From the IMG/VR virus record IMGVR_UViG_3300046474_000346, positions 1-41,865 of that record: DNA of 41,865 nucleotides; one strand, given 5' to 3'. Made by a program: the position numbers and the translations under genes. Source of the DNA: a virus. A model generated the notes under the pieces. The model was not told where the DNA came from. It saw only the letters and a list, made by a program, of their open reading frames with translations, and did not search any database. Shown one piece after another: positions 1 through 6,182 of this stretch; positions within the stretch are counted from its first letter, which is position 1, and the number at the start of each line of letters is the position of its first letter.

Positions 1-105
1 CTGTTCGAACGCGACGTGCGCGACCTGTTCGAACGCGACGTGCGCGACCTGTTCGAACGCGACGTGCGCGACCTGTTCGAACGCGACGTGCGCGACCTGT
101 TCGAT
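1..105 (+). repeat. 24-bp tandem repeat, left part
   Basis: Four perfect 24-bp units (1-96) followed by a partial, diverging unit. Each unit encodes RDLFERDV in frame and contains the 8-bp palindrome GTTCGAAC. It is the same repeat, in the same phase, as 41692-41865, so the two window ends join seamlessly. Confidence 0.95.
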
Positions 106-243
106 GGTGACGCCAATTTCCAGCGCATCGATGGTGGCGAGTACATCGACCAGCAGATGCTGGATATGTGGATGGGCTGGAGCATGCGCGCCGCCATTGC
201 GAACCACAGAGCACCCGCTGCGGACGCAGGAGGTCAATCGTGA
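1..243 (+). CDS. C-terminal part of octapeptide-repeat protein (wraps the origin)
   Basis: This frame is open from base 1 and is the continuation of the gene that starts at 41470; the joined product would be about 212 residues with the copy number shown. The first 34 residues are perfect RDLFERDV octapeptide repeats. The array ends in a degenerate LFDGD unit, followed by a unique tail of about 45 residues containing WMGWSMRAAIANHRAPAAD. The stop overlaps the next gene as GTGA (240-243), so translation is probably coupled. I do not recognise the family. The repeat number depends on how the assembler treated the repeat, so the true length is uncertain. Confidence 0.75.
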   Translation: MFERDVRDLFERDVRDLFERDVRDLFERDVRDLFDGDANFQRIDGGEYIDQQMLDMWMGWSMRAAIANHRAPAADAGGQS

Positions 244-488
244 TCGGCATCTTCATTGCGGAGGAAATCAACGGCAGCTTTGATGAAGCCATTTCGGCGA
301 TGGACAAGGCAACCCGCGAATGGGAGGCGCGAGCAGCCCGAGGCGAATGCAGCTGGATATGTGCCGACTGCTGCATGACCTTCTCGGAAGGCATGCCGGA
401 CGCCTGCGCGCACGGCCACCAGAATTGCACCGACATCATCCAGCGGGACAAGAGAGCAGCCGCTGTGGGCGCAGGAGGTCAGTCGTGA
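240..488 (+). CDS. Small early-operon protein, 82 aa, cysteine-containing
   Basis: Unrecognised phage protein. The GTG start at 240 is chosen because AGGAGG lies 6 nt upstream and the start overlaps the previous stop as GTGA. The product has a central CSWICADCCMTFSEGMPDAC segment whose clustered Cys/His residues (also AHGHQNC after it) could hold a metal ion; that is inference. The C-terminus (AAVGAGGQS) echoes the C-terminus of the preceding protein because the gene junctions are duplicated (208-245 and 453-490). It is coupled to the next gene by another GTGA overlap. Confidence 0.75.
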   Translation: MIGIFIAEEINGSFDEAISAMDKATREWEARAARGECSWICADCCMTFSEGMPDACAHGHQNCTDIIQRDKRAAAVGAGGQS

Positions 489-757
489 TCTGGCCTATTA
501 CAAAACGAACCATCGACGGCGCCGTGGTTCACATCCGGCCGTCCGATCCGCCACCGATGCCGAAGGTCCGCGCCGCCGTCGTTTACCTTCCAGACGCCAT
601 TCGCGCGCTGGAGCGTGGACTCGAGGCATGGAACGCCACGCAGCTGCGTGACGCGATCCGATCCGCACAGCACTTCCTAGATGCCGCCAGCGTGGCTATG
701 GAAGTTGAAAGAGCAGCCGCCCAAGAGGCGGCAGAACAGAAAGACGGTACCGCATGA
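485..757 (+). CDS. Small early-operon protein, 90 aa
   Basis: Unrecognised. The GTG start at 485 has AGGAGG upstream at the same spacing as the previous gene and a GTGA overlap with it. The N-terminal half looks like a beta-rich fold (IWPITKRTIDGAVVHIRPSD). The C-terminal half is a helical, Ala/Glu-rich segment (RDAIRSAQHFLDAASVAMEV) likely to form a helical hairpin. It overlaps the next gene as ATGA. Confidence 0.75.
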   Translation: MIWPITKRTIDGAVVHIRPSDPPPMPKVRAAVVYLPDAIRALERGLEAWNATQLRDAIRSAQHFLDAASVAMEVERAAAQEAAEQKDGTA

Positions 758-1041
758 TCCCCATGATGATCGACCCGCTTGGGAAGCATTGGCGTCAGCC
801 CGCCGACATCCGGCAGGCGCCGATGGACGACACGCACGTCCTGCTGACGGCCCGGCAGATTGACGGCCTCTCGGACTACTCGCGCAGCTACCCGTCCGGG
901 ACGTACGACGGCAAGTGTTGGAAGCGCGAGGGCGAGACCGACGACGGCGCGACCTTCTGGTATTTGTGCTGGTATCAGCCGCATCCTGCGCCGGGAAAGA
1001 TCGGCATCGGCTTCCGCATCATTCTAGAGGTGACCCCGTGA
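754..1041 (+). CDS. Small early-operon protein, 95 aa
   Basis: Unrecognised soluble protein. The start at 754 overlaps the preceding stop (ATGA). The sequence is rich in aromatic residues (YPSGTYDGKCWKREGETDDG, FWYLCWYQPHP), suggesting a compact beta domain. It ends in a GTGA overlap with the next gene, so it belongs to a tightly coupled string of genes leading to the integrase. Confidence 0.75.
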   Translation: MIPMMIDPLGKHWRQPADIRQAPMDDTHVLLTARQIDGLSDYSRSYPSGTYDGKCWKREGETDDGATFWYLCWYQPHPAPGKIGIGFRIILEVTP

Positions 1042-1223
1042 AGCCAGTAGCAGCCTGCGCCGCTCTGCTGCTGTGCGTTGCCGTGTCGATCATCTACATG
1101 GACCGCATCGCAGGCGAGGCAGTCGGCTTTGCCCGTGACTGCGCGGCACGCGGCGGCCAAGTGCGGATGGAACTCAACATGCGGCAGTGCGTTGGCGCGC
1201 GAGCTCTGTCAACCCAAGAATAG
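1038..1223 (+). CDS. Small membrane or exported protein, 61 aa
   Basis: The GTG start at 1038 overlaps the previous stop as GTGA. Residues 3-20 (VAACAALLLCVAVSIIYM, preceded by a Lys) form a hydrophobic N-terminal segment, either a signal anchor or an uncleaved signal. The rest is a short polar domain with two Cys (FARDCAARGG, MRQCVGA). The role is unknown; small membrane peptides in early operons sometimes act in exclusion or inhibition, but nothing in the sequence shows that here. Confidence 0.7.
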   Translation: MKPVAACAALLLCVAVSIIYMDRIAGEAVGFARDCAARGGQVRMELNMRQCVGARALSTQE

Positions 1224-1235
1224 ACGCGGGGCATA

Positions 1236-1457
1236 ATGGACACGTTTTTGACAACCGAAGCTATGATCAGGCTCACTGGTCGTCGCCGCAAAACCAAGCA
1301 GATCGAGGCGCTCCGAACGATGGGTCTACCCTTCTGGGTGAACGCCATCGGTGAGCCTGTGGTAACGATCGCCGCTGTCGAGGGCCGCAAGGACGAGCCA
1401 CGTGAAAAAGTATGGGTAATGCCGAGACGGAACGATGGGCAGAAAAAACACGCGTAA
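1236..1457 (+). CDS. DUF4224-family protein, likely excision-related
   Basis: 73 residues matching the DUF4224 pattern: an FLTTEAMIRLTGRRRKTKQI helix-turn-helix-like N-terminus followed by ALRTMGLPFWVNAIGEPVVT. DUF4224 genes commonly lie directly upstream of a phage tyrosine integrase, as here, where the two overlap by 23 bp. Family position suggests a recombination directionality factor or integrase accessory protein; that is inference. The ATG at 1236 follows a GGGG-containing ribosome site. Confidence 0.8.
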   Translation: MDTFLTTEAMIRLTGRRRKTKQIEALRTMGLPFWVNAIGEPVVTIAAVEGRKDEPREKVWVMPRRNDGQKKHA

Positions 1458-2472
1458 CCTGAACATGCCGCCGCACATGCATCCTCGGACGCAGCGTAGT
1501 GGCAGGGTGTACTACTACATGTACCAGAAGGGCCCCGATGGGAAGCGCAAGGAAATCGCGCTGGGAGACGACTTCATTCTCGCCCTCAAGAAGTACGCCG
1601 AGCTGAACGTGGTCGTTACTCCCACGTCGGGCGCGACGTTCGCCGACGTGGAAAAGCGTTACCTGGTCGACGCGGTGCCGAAGCTGGCCAGCAGCTCCGC
1701 CAGGATGTACCGGTCGGACATTAAGCATCTGCTCGAATCGTTCGCGGAAGCGCCGCTGAGCCAGATCAAGCCAATGCATATCCGGCAGTTCCTGGACGAT
1801 CACGCCGACAAGCCGACCACTGCGAATCGCTGCAAGCGCGTGTTCTCGACCATGTGGAACCATGCCCGCGGCTGGGGCTACACCGACCTACCGAATCCGT
1901 GCGAAGGCATCCAGGGGTATTCGCTTGAGAAGCGGACCGTCTATATCAGCGATGCTGTGTACAAGGCTGTGTGGACCAGCGGGAGCGCCCCTCTACGCGA
2001 TGCGATGGATCTGGCATACCTCACCGGCCAGCGCCCAGCAGACGCGCTAAAGATGACCGAGCACGACATCATCGAGGGCCACCTCATCGTCACGCAGGAG
2101 AAGACCAAGCAGCCGCTGCGCATCAAGATCGTTGGGGAGTTGGAGGCCCTGTTGACGCGCATCGAAACGCGTAAGGCGGGGCACAAAGTGAAGACAGCAG
2201 CGCTGCTCGTCAATCAGCACGGGAAGCGCCTTACCGCGCCGGCGTTGCGCTCGCAGTTCGACAAGGCCAAGGATGCGGCGGCCAAAGCCGAGCCGAAGCT
2301 GGCCAAGGACATTAAAAAGTTCCGGTTCTACGACCTGCGCGCCAAAGCGGCGGATGACACGGCTGATGGGCGTGGGGAGGAGGCTGCACGCGACTTGCTA
2401 GGCCATGAGAGCGTTAAGACGACTCAACGTCACTATCTGCGACGCGGGAAAATCGTTACCCCAACAAAGTAA
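1435..2472 (+). CDS. int: Tyrosine-recombinase integrase
   Basis: 345-residue site-specific recombinase for integration and excision at attP (3.76-3.98 kb). The N-terminal arm-binding part is short; the SAM-like core-binding region spans about residues 70-160, and the catalytic domain about 165-345. Visible catalytic residues are Arg200 (TGQRPADAL), the box-II Arg302 in FYDLRAK, His324 (LLGHESVKTTQRHY) and the nucleophile Tyr334. The usual box-II His is Tyr299 here, a tolerated variant. It ends the rightward early operon and faces the convergent STAS/ATPase pair across a hairpin. Confidence 0.95.
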   Translation: MGRKNTRNLNMPPHMHPRTQRSGRVYYYMYQKGPDGKRKEIALGDDFILALKKYAELNVVVTPTSGATFADVEKRYLVDAVPKLASSSARMYRSDIKHLLESFAEAPLSQIKPMHIRQFLDDHADKPTTANRCKRVFSTMWNHARGWGYTDLPNPCEGIQGYSLEKRTVYISDAVYKAVWTSGSAPLRDAMDLAYLTGQRPADALKMTEHDIIEGHLIVTQEKTKQPLRIKIVGELEALLTRIETRKAGHKVKTAALLVNQHGKRLTAPALRSQFDKAKDAAAKAEPKLAKDIKKFRFYDLRAKAADDTADGRGEEAARDLLGHESVKTTQRHYLRRGKIVTPTK

Positions 2473-2481
2473 CGATTTTCC
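2447..2481. terminator. Perfect 13-bp inverted repeat at the end of int
   Basis: GGAAAATCGTTAC (2447-2459) and GTAACGATTTTCC (2469-2481) form a perfect stem with a 9-nt loop. The stop codon of int (2470-2472) lies inside the right arm, and the convergent gene ends at 2501. No long T-run follows, so it is at best an atypical bidirectional terminator or an mRNA-stabilising hairpin. Confidence 0.6.
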
Positions 2482-2500
2482 TCGTGTGTACGCAGAGACG

Positions 2501-2803
2501 CTACCGAGCCGGCTGAGGATGCCGGCGGTTCACCTCAAAGTCGAAGCGCGACTTGATCATGTCGTTGATCTGCCGTGTCGTGTCCACAAAACGCAGGCTT
2601 GCCTTGATTGTTTCAAATGGCAAGACATCGAGGAGATGAATCAACGCCGTATTGATGAACGAAGATGGGACGGTGTCTACACCGTCGAATGACAGTTCAA
2701 TGCGCTCACCCCGCTTAAGCCTTGGAAGCAGCACATCAAAAACCTTCTGACCGTCATCTTGTGAGTAACACTGACGAACAAGGTCGAGGGCACGGATTAC
2801 CAT
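2501..2803 (-). CDS. STAS-like DUF4325 protein
   Basis: 100-residue protein of the STAS-like DUF4325 type: a strand (ERIELSFDGVDTVPSSFINT) with the conserved FDG...SSF core, then helices (ALIHLLDVLPFETIKASL). STAS-type domains act as phosphorylatable or nucleotide-sensing switch proteins that pair with GHKL ATPases. Its start overlaps the stop of the upstream ATPase gene, so the two are co-translated. Composition is visibly more AT-rich than the late genes, suggesting recent acquisition. The target is unknown. Confidence 0.8.
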   Translation of the reverse strand: MVIRALDLVRQCYSQDDGQKVFDVLLPRLKRGERIELSFDGVDTVPSSFINTALIHLLDVLPFETIKASLRFVDTTRQINDMIKSRFDFEVNRRHPQPAR

Positions 2804-3708
2804 TCGAACTCCTCCTTCTCGCCTACTGGCTCCAGGGAACCAGTTTTAAAAGTAATCTGAATCAAGGTCCCAGGGTAGGTGACTCTCTCGTTACGCGAAG
2901 ACATCCTGACCCCGGATGCTGCGTGTATGCAATTAAAGCTACCTTTCAAGGACTGCACAAAGACTCTACCACGATTGTTCGCGACCACGTACCGCGTGAG
3001 GATATTAAGCCCTGCACCTTGGTTTCTTTTCGTGCTTTTTGTTGTGAAACCCTCAACGACCGCCTTCTCAAGGGCCTCTGCGTCACTCACCGCTGCCAGA
3101 ACCTTCCGGACGTTATACGGTATGCCGACGCCGAAGTCGGAAATCGTCAACATCACCTCACCCTTCTGAGGGTAGTGCTGAGTAAAAACACATCCAATCT
3201 TCTCGCCCGAGTGGTCGCTGATGTTGTTAAAAATTTCCTGCAGGCAAACATTGATGGATGCAAAGGATGCGGGCGAAAGCCCTACTCGTCCAGAGATCCA
3301 CTCCGCAAAAGTATTGTGTATCCATGGGTAACTGCGGTCGTACGACACCATTTCCAAGGGAAGCGTCGTCGATCGTAGCCTCGATCCCGAAAACGCGGGC
3401 TTTCCCACATACCTGAGGAAAAAACCAGAGTCGTCCAGGAACTTATTCCCCTCTGTTGGGTATGTGTAGTTTCTGAAGTAGACCTTGGTGTCATGCTTTT
3501 GCTTCAAGTACTCCACCAGGTTCGACAGGACCGTGATAGCCGTAGGGTCGGCAAAATTTAGCTTCGAGAAGTCGAAGACGACCTTATTCGCGCGTGGGTT
3601 CAGAGCATCGTCCAAGGCGCCTTCCAACAGAACATGTATGTTCTTAGCATTGAAGCTAAAAGGCAGTGGCACAGTGACAGTCGTGGGGTTCAAGATTTGG
3701 AAAATCAT
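2797..3708 (-). CDS. STAS-GHKL ATPase fusion protein
   Basis: 303 residues. Residues 10-105 form a STAS-like domain (VVFDFSKLNFADPTAITVLS). Residues 155-290 form a GHKL/HATPase domain: N box LQEIFNNISDHS, G1 box ISDFGVGIP, G2 box NQGAGLNIL. There is no dimerisation/phosphoacceptor domain, so it is not a sensor kinase; the fold is closer to RsbW/SpoIIAB-type anti-sigma kinases. A GAGG ribosome site precedes the ATG at 3708. With the downstream DUF4325 gene it could form a partner switch. Position next to attP marks it as a moron cargo gene; defence or host-control functions are inference. Confidence 0.8.
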   Translation of the reverse strand: MIFQILNPTTVTVPLPFSFNAKNIHVLLEGALDDALNPRANKVVFDFSKLNFADPTAITVLSNLVEYLKQKHDTKVYFRNYTYPTEGNKFLDDSGFFLRYVGKPAFSGSRLRSTTLPLEMVSYDRSYPWIHNTFAEWISGRVGLSPASFASINVCLQEIFNNISDHSGEKIGCVFTQHYPQKGEVMLTISDFGVGIPYNVRKVLAAVSDAEALEKAVVEGFTTKSTKRNQGAGLNILTRYVVANNRGRVFVQSLKGSFNCIHAASGVRMSSRNERVTYPGTLIQITFKTGSLEPVGEKEEFEW

Positions 3709-3761
3709 GCGTGCCTCAACTTGCGACCTAGGCCTTCAAGCAGCCCGCTGTCATCAAGCGG

Positions 3762-3981
3762 TTTGTGGAGCGAAGCTAGTTTTGTGGAGCGGCGAAAACT
3801 CATTTTTCGCCATATTTCATTGGAGCGGGTGAAGGGAATCGAACCCTCGTCGTAAGCTTGGGAAGCCGTCTAAAGAATGGCTCAACCATGCGGGCTAGAG
3901 TCCTATTTCTGCTCCACAAAATAAACGAAATCGACGCTTTAAACCTCAGTATTTATGCGGTCCGGAATCGCTTTGTGGAGC
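3762..3981. other. attP: attP: core plus integrase arm-type sites
   Basis: The tRNA-derived core (3821-3867) is flanked by four identical copies of TTTGTGGAGC: direct at 3762-3771 and 3781-3790 (19-bp spacing), inverted at 3911-3920, and direct at 3972-3981. This P-core-P-prime layout is what a heterobivalent tyrosine integrase needs, and int is nearby. The whole site is present once, so the sequence is in the excised state. It also accounts for the 289-bp gene-free stretch between 3709 and 3997. Confidence 0.85.
3821..3867 (-). other. 3' fragment of tRNA-Gly(CCC), att core
   Basis: Read on the minus strand, this gives the anticodon loop CTTCCCAA (anticodon CCC), a T-arm with GGTTCGATTC, a CACCCGC acceptor strand and encoded CCA, typical of a betaproteobacterial tRNA-Gly(CCC). 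The sequence to the right (beyond about 3867) does not supply a pairing 5' acceptor strand, so it is only the identity segment that rebuilds the host tRNA on integration. Confidence 0.85.
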
Positions 3982-3997
3982 AGAATTACGCTGAAAA

Positions 3998-4738
3998 CTA
4001 CGCCGGTAGAATCACCTTGCTGTTCGCTAAAGCGGGACGCGCGACCCAGTGTTCCTGGGATACTTCTCGTTGCGGTTGCACCTGACGCACTGTACCGACC
4101 TGCATGGGCAGGAATAGCGGCTCATCGCGCACAGGGCCCTGTCGCTTCACGAAACCGATGTTAATTCCGCCCTTGGCTGGCTCCAGGCTCAGGCGCAGCG
4201 GCGCGGGCGACGGGTCCGTCGCGGAAGCCAGCGGGCGCATCATGAAGAACAGCGTCTCGCCGGCCTGCGCAGCCAGGTGCAGGCGCCGCAGGTTATCGGA
4301 CCGCACGGACCGGTACCGCGCGCTTCCCGATCCGACTTGGTCCGGCCAGAACAGCAGCGCGCCGCAACTCCCGCTCCGCAGCACCTGCTCGGCCGCCCAC
4401 ATCATGTCGCCCGTGCGCTCGGCGCGAAGCCAGATCACGGATGCCGGCGGCAGGCCCAACGCGGCCAGGGCCAGCGCCTGCGGTGCGTGCGGCGGCTGCA
4501 GCAGCACAACACGGCGCGCGGCCACTGCCGCCAGAGCGGGTGCGAGCAGCCGCATCTCCCCGATGCCGTTCTGCTTCAGCAGCAGGTCGACCATTGTGCT
4601 CACCGGCCAGCCGCCGCCCGGCAGCTGATTCGACAGGCTGGGGAACCCGGTCTCGACGCAGCGCGTCTGGCTGCGCGCCAGTTGCGACGCGCGCCATAGC
4701 GACGGATGAAGGGCTTCAGGGTCGGGAAGTGTTGTCAT
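3998..4738 (-). CDS. imuA: ImuA-like translesion-synthesis accessory protein
   Basis: 246 residues matching Burkholderiales ImuA: HPSLWRASQLAR near the N-terminus, the RecA/SulA-like segment LPGGGWPVSTMVDLLL, RLLAPALAAVAARRVVLLQP, AAEQVLRSGSCGALLFWPD and ETLFFMMRPLA. In bacteria ImuA works with ImuB and DnaE2 in SOS mutagenesis; neither partner is in this genome, so it would have to act with host proteins. The ATG at 4738 is preferred over a GTG at 4744 because GAGG lies 5 nt upstream. A LexA box sits 17-32 bp upstream. It is a moron between attP and the lysis genes. Confidence 0.88.
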   Translation of the reverse strand: MTTLPDPEALHPSLWRASQLARSQTRCVETGFPSLSNQLPGGGWPVSTMVDLLLKQNGIGEMRLLAPALAAVAARRVVLLQPPHAPQALALAALGLPPASVIWLRAERTGDMMWAAEQVLRSGSCGALLFWPDQVGSGSARYRSVRSDNLRRLHLAAQAGETLFFMMRPLASATDPSPAPLRLSLEPAKGGINIGFVKRQGPVRDEPLFLPMQVGTVRQVQPQREVSQEHWVARPALANSKVILPA

Positions 4739-4754
4739 TGACACCTCAAAAATA

Positions 4755-4770
4755 CTGTATGCACGTACAG
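4755..4770. promoter_or_regulatory. LexA (SOS) box upstream of imuA
   Basis: CTGTATGCACGTACAG is a perfect CTGT-N8-ACAG dyad. It lies 17 bp upstream of the imuA ATG and 16 bp upstream of the divergent 4786 start, so host LexA could repress both directions until DNA damage. Confidence 0.85.
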
Positions 4771-4785
4771 CATATCAAGTGACCG

Positions 4786-5109
4786 ATGAACCACGAAGAG
4801 AATAAAGTTCGGCGCGGAAATATTGCGCTGTATCAAAATTGCGATATCCAAACAGCGCAAAATCGGCAAATGGACCGCCGAACCGACCGCCGAACGCAGC
4901 TCTACATTGAGGCCGTGCTCAACGGCCTCGCCAACATTGGGCAGCGCGAAGCTGCTCTAGTGCTACGCGAACTAGGCGTACCGATCGAGACGGCAATGCG
5001 CGTGCTCACGCGGCCGCGGGATAGGCGGCGGGCGCCGCACCACCCGGCAACGATGACGGCGGCGCCGGCCACACCTGATGCACATGCCCAGTGTCCGTCG
5101 TCTGCATGA
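4786..5109 (+). CDS. Small phage protein, up to 107 aa
   Basis: The conserved-looking core is RRTQLYIEAVLNGLANIGQR followed by EAALVLRELGVPIETAMRVL, a helical segment seen in small proteins of Burkholderiales phages; function unknown. The start is uncertain. The ATG at 4786 lacks a clear ribosome site, and the first 28 codons run through the 4823-4860 inverted repeat. The ATG at 4870 (MDRRTDRRTQ) would give a 79-aa protein. The Pro/Ala-rich C-terminus overlaps a convergent 47-aa gene on the other strand. It is the only + strand gene in the lysis region and starts beside the LexA box. Confidence 0.6.
   Translation: MNHEENKVRRGNIALYQNCDIQTAQNRQMDRRTDRRTQLYIEAVLNGLANIGQREAALVLRELGVPIETAMRVLTRPRDRRRAPHHPATMTAAPATPDAHAQCPSSA
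4823..4860. repeat. 9-bp inverted repeat, possible operator
   Basis: TTGCGCTGT (4823-4831) and ACAGCGCAA (4852-4860) are perfect inverted arms separated by 20 bp. They lie between the LexA box and the likely start of the + strand small gene. This could be an operator or a leader hairpin. Confidence 0.5.
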
Positions 5110-5149
5110 TCAGTTGCTGCTCGGTCGGGGTGATGACGTGAGAGTCCAT
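5006..5149 (-). CDS. 47-aa protein coupled to Rz
   Basis: Small acidic/polar peptide starting MDSHVITPTEQQLIMQTTDT and ending in a Pro/Ala-rich tail. The ATG at 5149 overlaps the Rz stop as TGATG, and AGGA lies 5 nt upstream, which strongly supports translation. No signal or membrane segment is visible. It is the last gene of the leftward lysis/late operon. Function unknown. Confidence 0.6.
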   Translation of the reverse strand: MDSHVITPTEQQLIMQTTDTGHVHQVWPAPPSSLPGGAAPAAYPAAA

Positions 5150-5658
5150 CACGGTCCTGCATTTACTGCCCGGCAGCTTTCATACCGGAAGACGACCTCG
5201 TCGTATCGCCGCACGAGGCCTGCAATTGCTGCTCCGTAGCCAAGAACGTCAGCAGCAGCCTCCGGCACAAGGTTCGGTCCGCCTCCGTCAGCTGCAGTGT
5301 CGGCGGTAACGGGTCGATCTGGGGTCTCGGCGGGGGGCTGTACGGAACCGGCTGCGGGACAGCGCAACCGGTCATCGCCAGCGCGCACGAGGCGCTGAGC
5401 ATCAGAGAGATTCGAAGCATATTCCTGTTCCTTTCGAAATACTGCTGTGTCGCGGCCGAGAAGTTCCGCGCGCAGGCCGGATTCGATGGCAACGTTAGCG
5501 ACTGCCGCGCTGTCGCGAGCTTCCCTGCCGGCGGCGATGGCCGCGCCATATCCTGCGTCGTACCGCGTAGCACCGTAATAAGCGATGCCGCGCCACGCTC
5601 CCACGGCGAGCAGCACGACTAACACAATGCCCACGAGCGGGCCAGCGAAGCGACTCAT
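5149..5658 (-). CDS. Rz: Rz-like inner-membrane spanin
   Basis: 169 residues with an N-terminal membrane anchor (LVGIVLVVLLAVGAWRGIAY, residues 8-27) followed by a helical periplasmic domain, the layout of an i-spanin. The o-spanin gene is embedded in another frame (5163-5420), the classical Rz/Rz1 arrangement. It acts with Rz1 to fuse inner and outer membranes at the end of lysis. It overlaps the endolysin stop by 4 bp. Confidence 0.85.
   Translation of the reverse strand: MSRFAGPLVGIVLVVLLAVGAWRGIAYYGATRYDAGYGAAIAAGREARDSAAVANVAIESGLRAELLGRDTAVFRKEQEYASNLSDAQRLVRAGDDRLRCPAAGSVQPPAETPDRPVTADTAADGGGPNLVPEAAADVLGYGAAIAGLVRRYDEVVFRYESCRAVNAGP
5163..5420 (-). CDS. Rz1: Rz1-like outer-membrane lipoprotein spanin
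   Basis: 85 residues, entirely nested in Rz. The signal peptide MLRISLMLSASCALAMTGC carries a lipobox ending in Cys19. It is followed by a Pro-rich mature segment (AVPQPVPYSPPPRPQIDPLP), the hallmark of o-spanins. The internal ATG at 5420 has AAGGA 8 nt upstream. A longer in-frame extension exists but would hide the signal peptide, so it was not used. Confidence 0.88.
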   Translation of the reverse strand: MLRISLMLSASCALAMTGCAVPQPVPYSPPPRPQIDPLPPTLQLTEADRTLCRRLLLTFLATEQQLQASCGDTTRSSSGMKAAGQ

Positions 5659-6182
5659 GCGATCACCTTCCGCGCTTCTGCGTAGAAGTTGAGGCGCTCC
5701 TGCAGGCCATTCTTGCCGCCGTTGATGCGCTTACAGATCTCCACCTGCTCACCCGCATCAGCGAGTGCATTCAGGCCGCGCTTGCGCCAGAACCAGGCCG
5801 CCGAGCGCGCAGCCAGCGTCGGCCCTTCGAGCAGCTCGGGGAAGTTCAATAGGTCGAATCCCAGCATCGCGCCACACGTCCGGTAATTCGCACGCCCTGT
5901 GATCTGAATCAGGCCGCGGCCGCGATAACGGAATCCATCGCCCGGATACGTGTTGCCCAGGTCGACACGGCCCTCATACCCGCGCTGCGCGGGGGTCGGC
6001 CCCCACATTTCACGCGTGAAGCGGAGCTGTCCGCTTTCGTGCGCGATCTGGGCGATGAAGCTGGCTTGCCGCTGCGGTGTGTCAATGCCGAATTCGTCCA
6101 TGGCAGACGTCAGCGGCACCGCAAACATATCGGCCAGTTTGTCCGCCAGCGGCATAATCCTACGCAGATCGGCGGGGCTCAC
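5655..6182 (-). CDS. GH19 (chitinase-type) endolysin
   Basis: 175-residue peptidoglycan hydrolase with the glycoside-hydrolase-19 signature: AQIAHESGQLRFTREMWGP, RGYEGRVDLGN and YRGRGLIQITGRANY. The Glu in HES and the Glu in GYEGR are the expected catalytic acids. There is no signal peptide, so it should need the holin to reach the wall. The GTG start at 6182 overlaps the holin-like stop as GTGA and has AGGAG 7 nt upstream. Confidence 0.9.
   Translation of the reverse strand: MSPADLRRIMPLADKLADMFAVPLTSAMDEFGIDTPQRQASFIAQIAHESGQLRFTREMWGPTPAQRGYEGRVDLGNTYPGDGFRYRGRGLIQITGRANYRTCGAMLGFDLLNFPELLEGPTLAARSAAWFWRKRGLNALADAGEQVEICKRINGGKNGLQERLNFYAEARKVIA

Noticed and set aside
1435-2472. Integrase inactive because the box-II His is Tyr
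   Set aside because: Tyr at this position occurs in active phage integrases, and all other catalytic residues are present.
3821-3895. Complete tRNA-Gly gene on the minus strand
   Set aside because: The T-arm, acceptor 3' strand and anticodon loop are good, but the upstream sequence lacks a 5' acceptor strand pairing with CACCCGC and a normal D-arm. It is the att identity segment only.
5421-5573. N-terminal extension of Rz1
   Set aside because: It would place 51 residues before the lipoprotein signal peptide; the internal ATG at 5420 has a good ribosome site.
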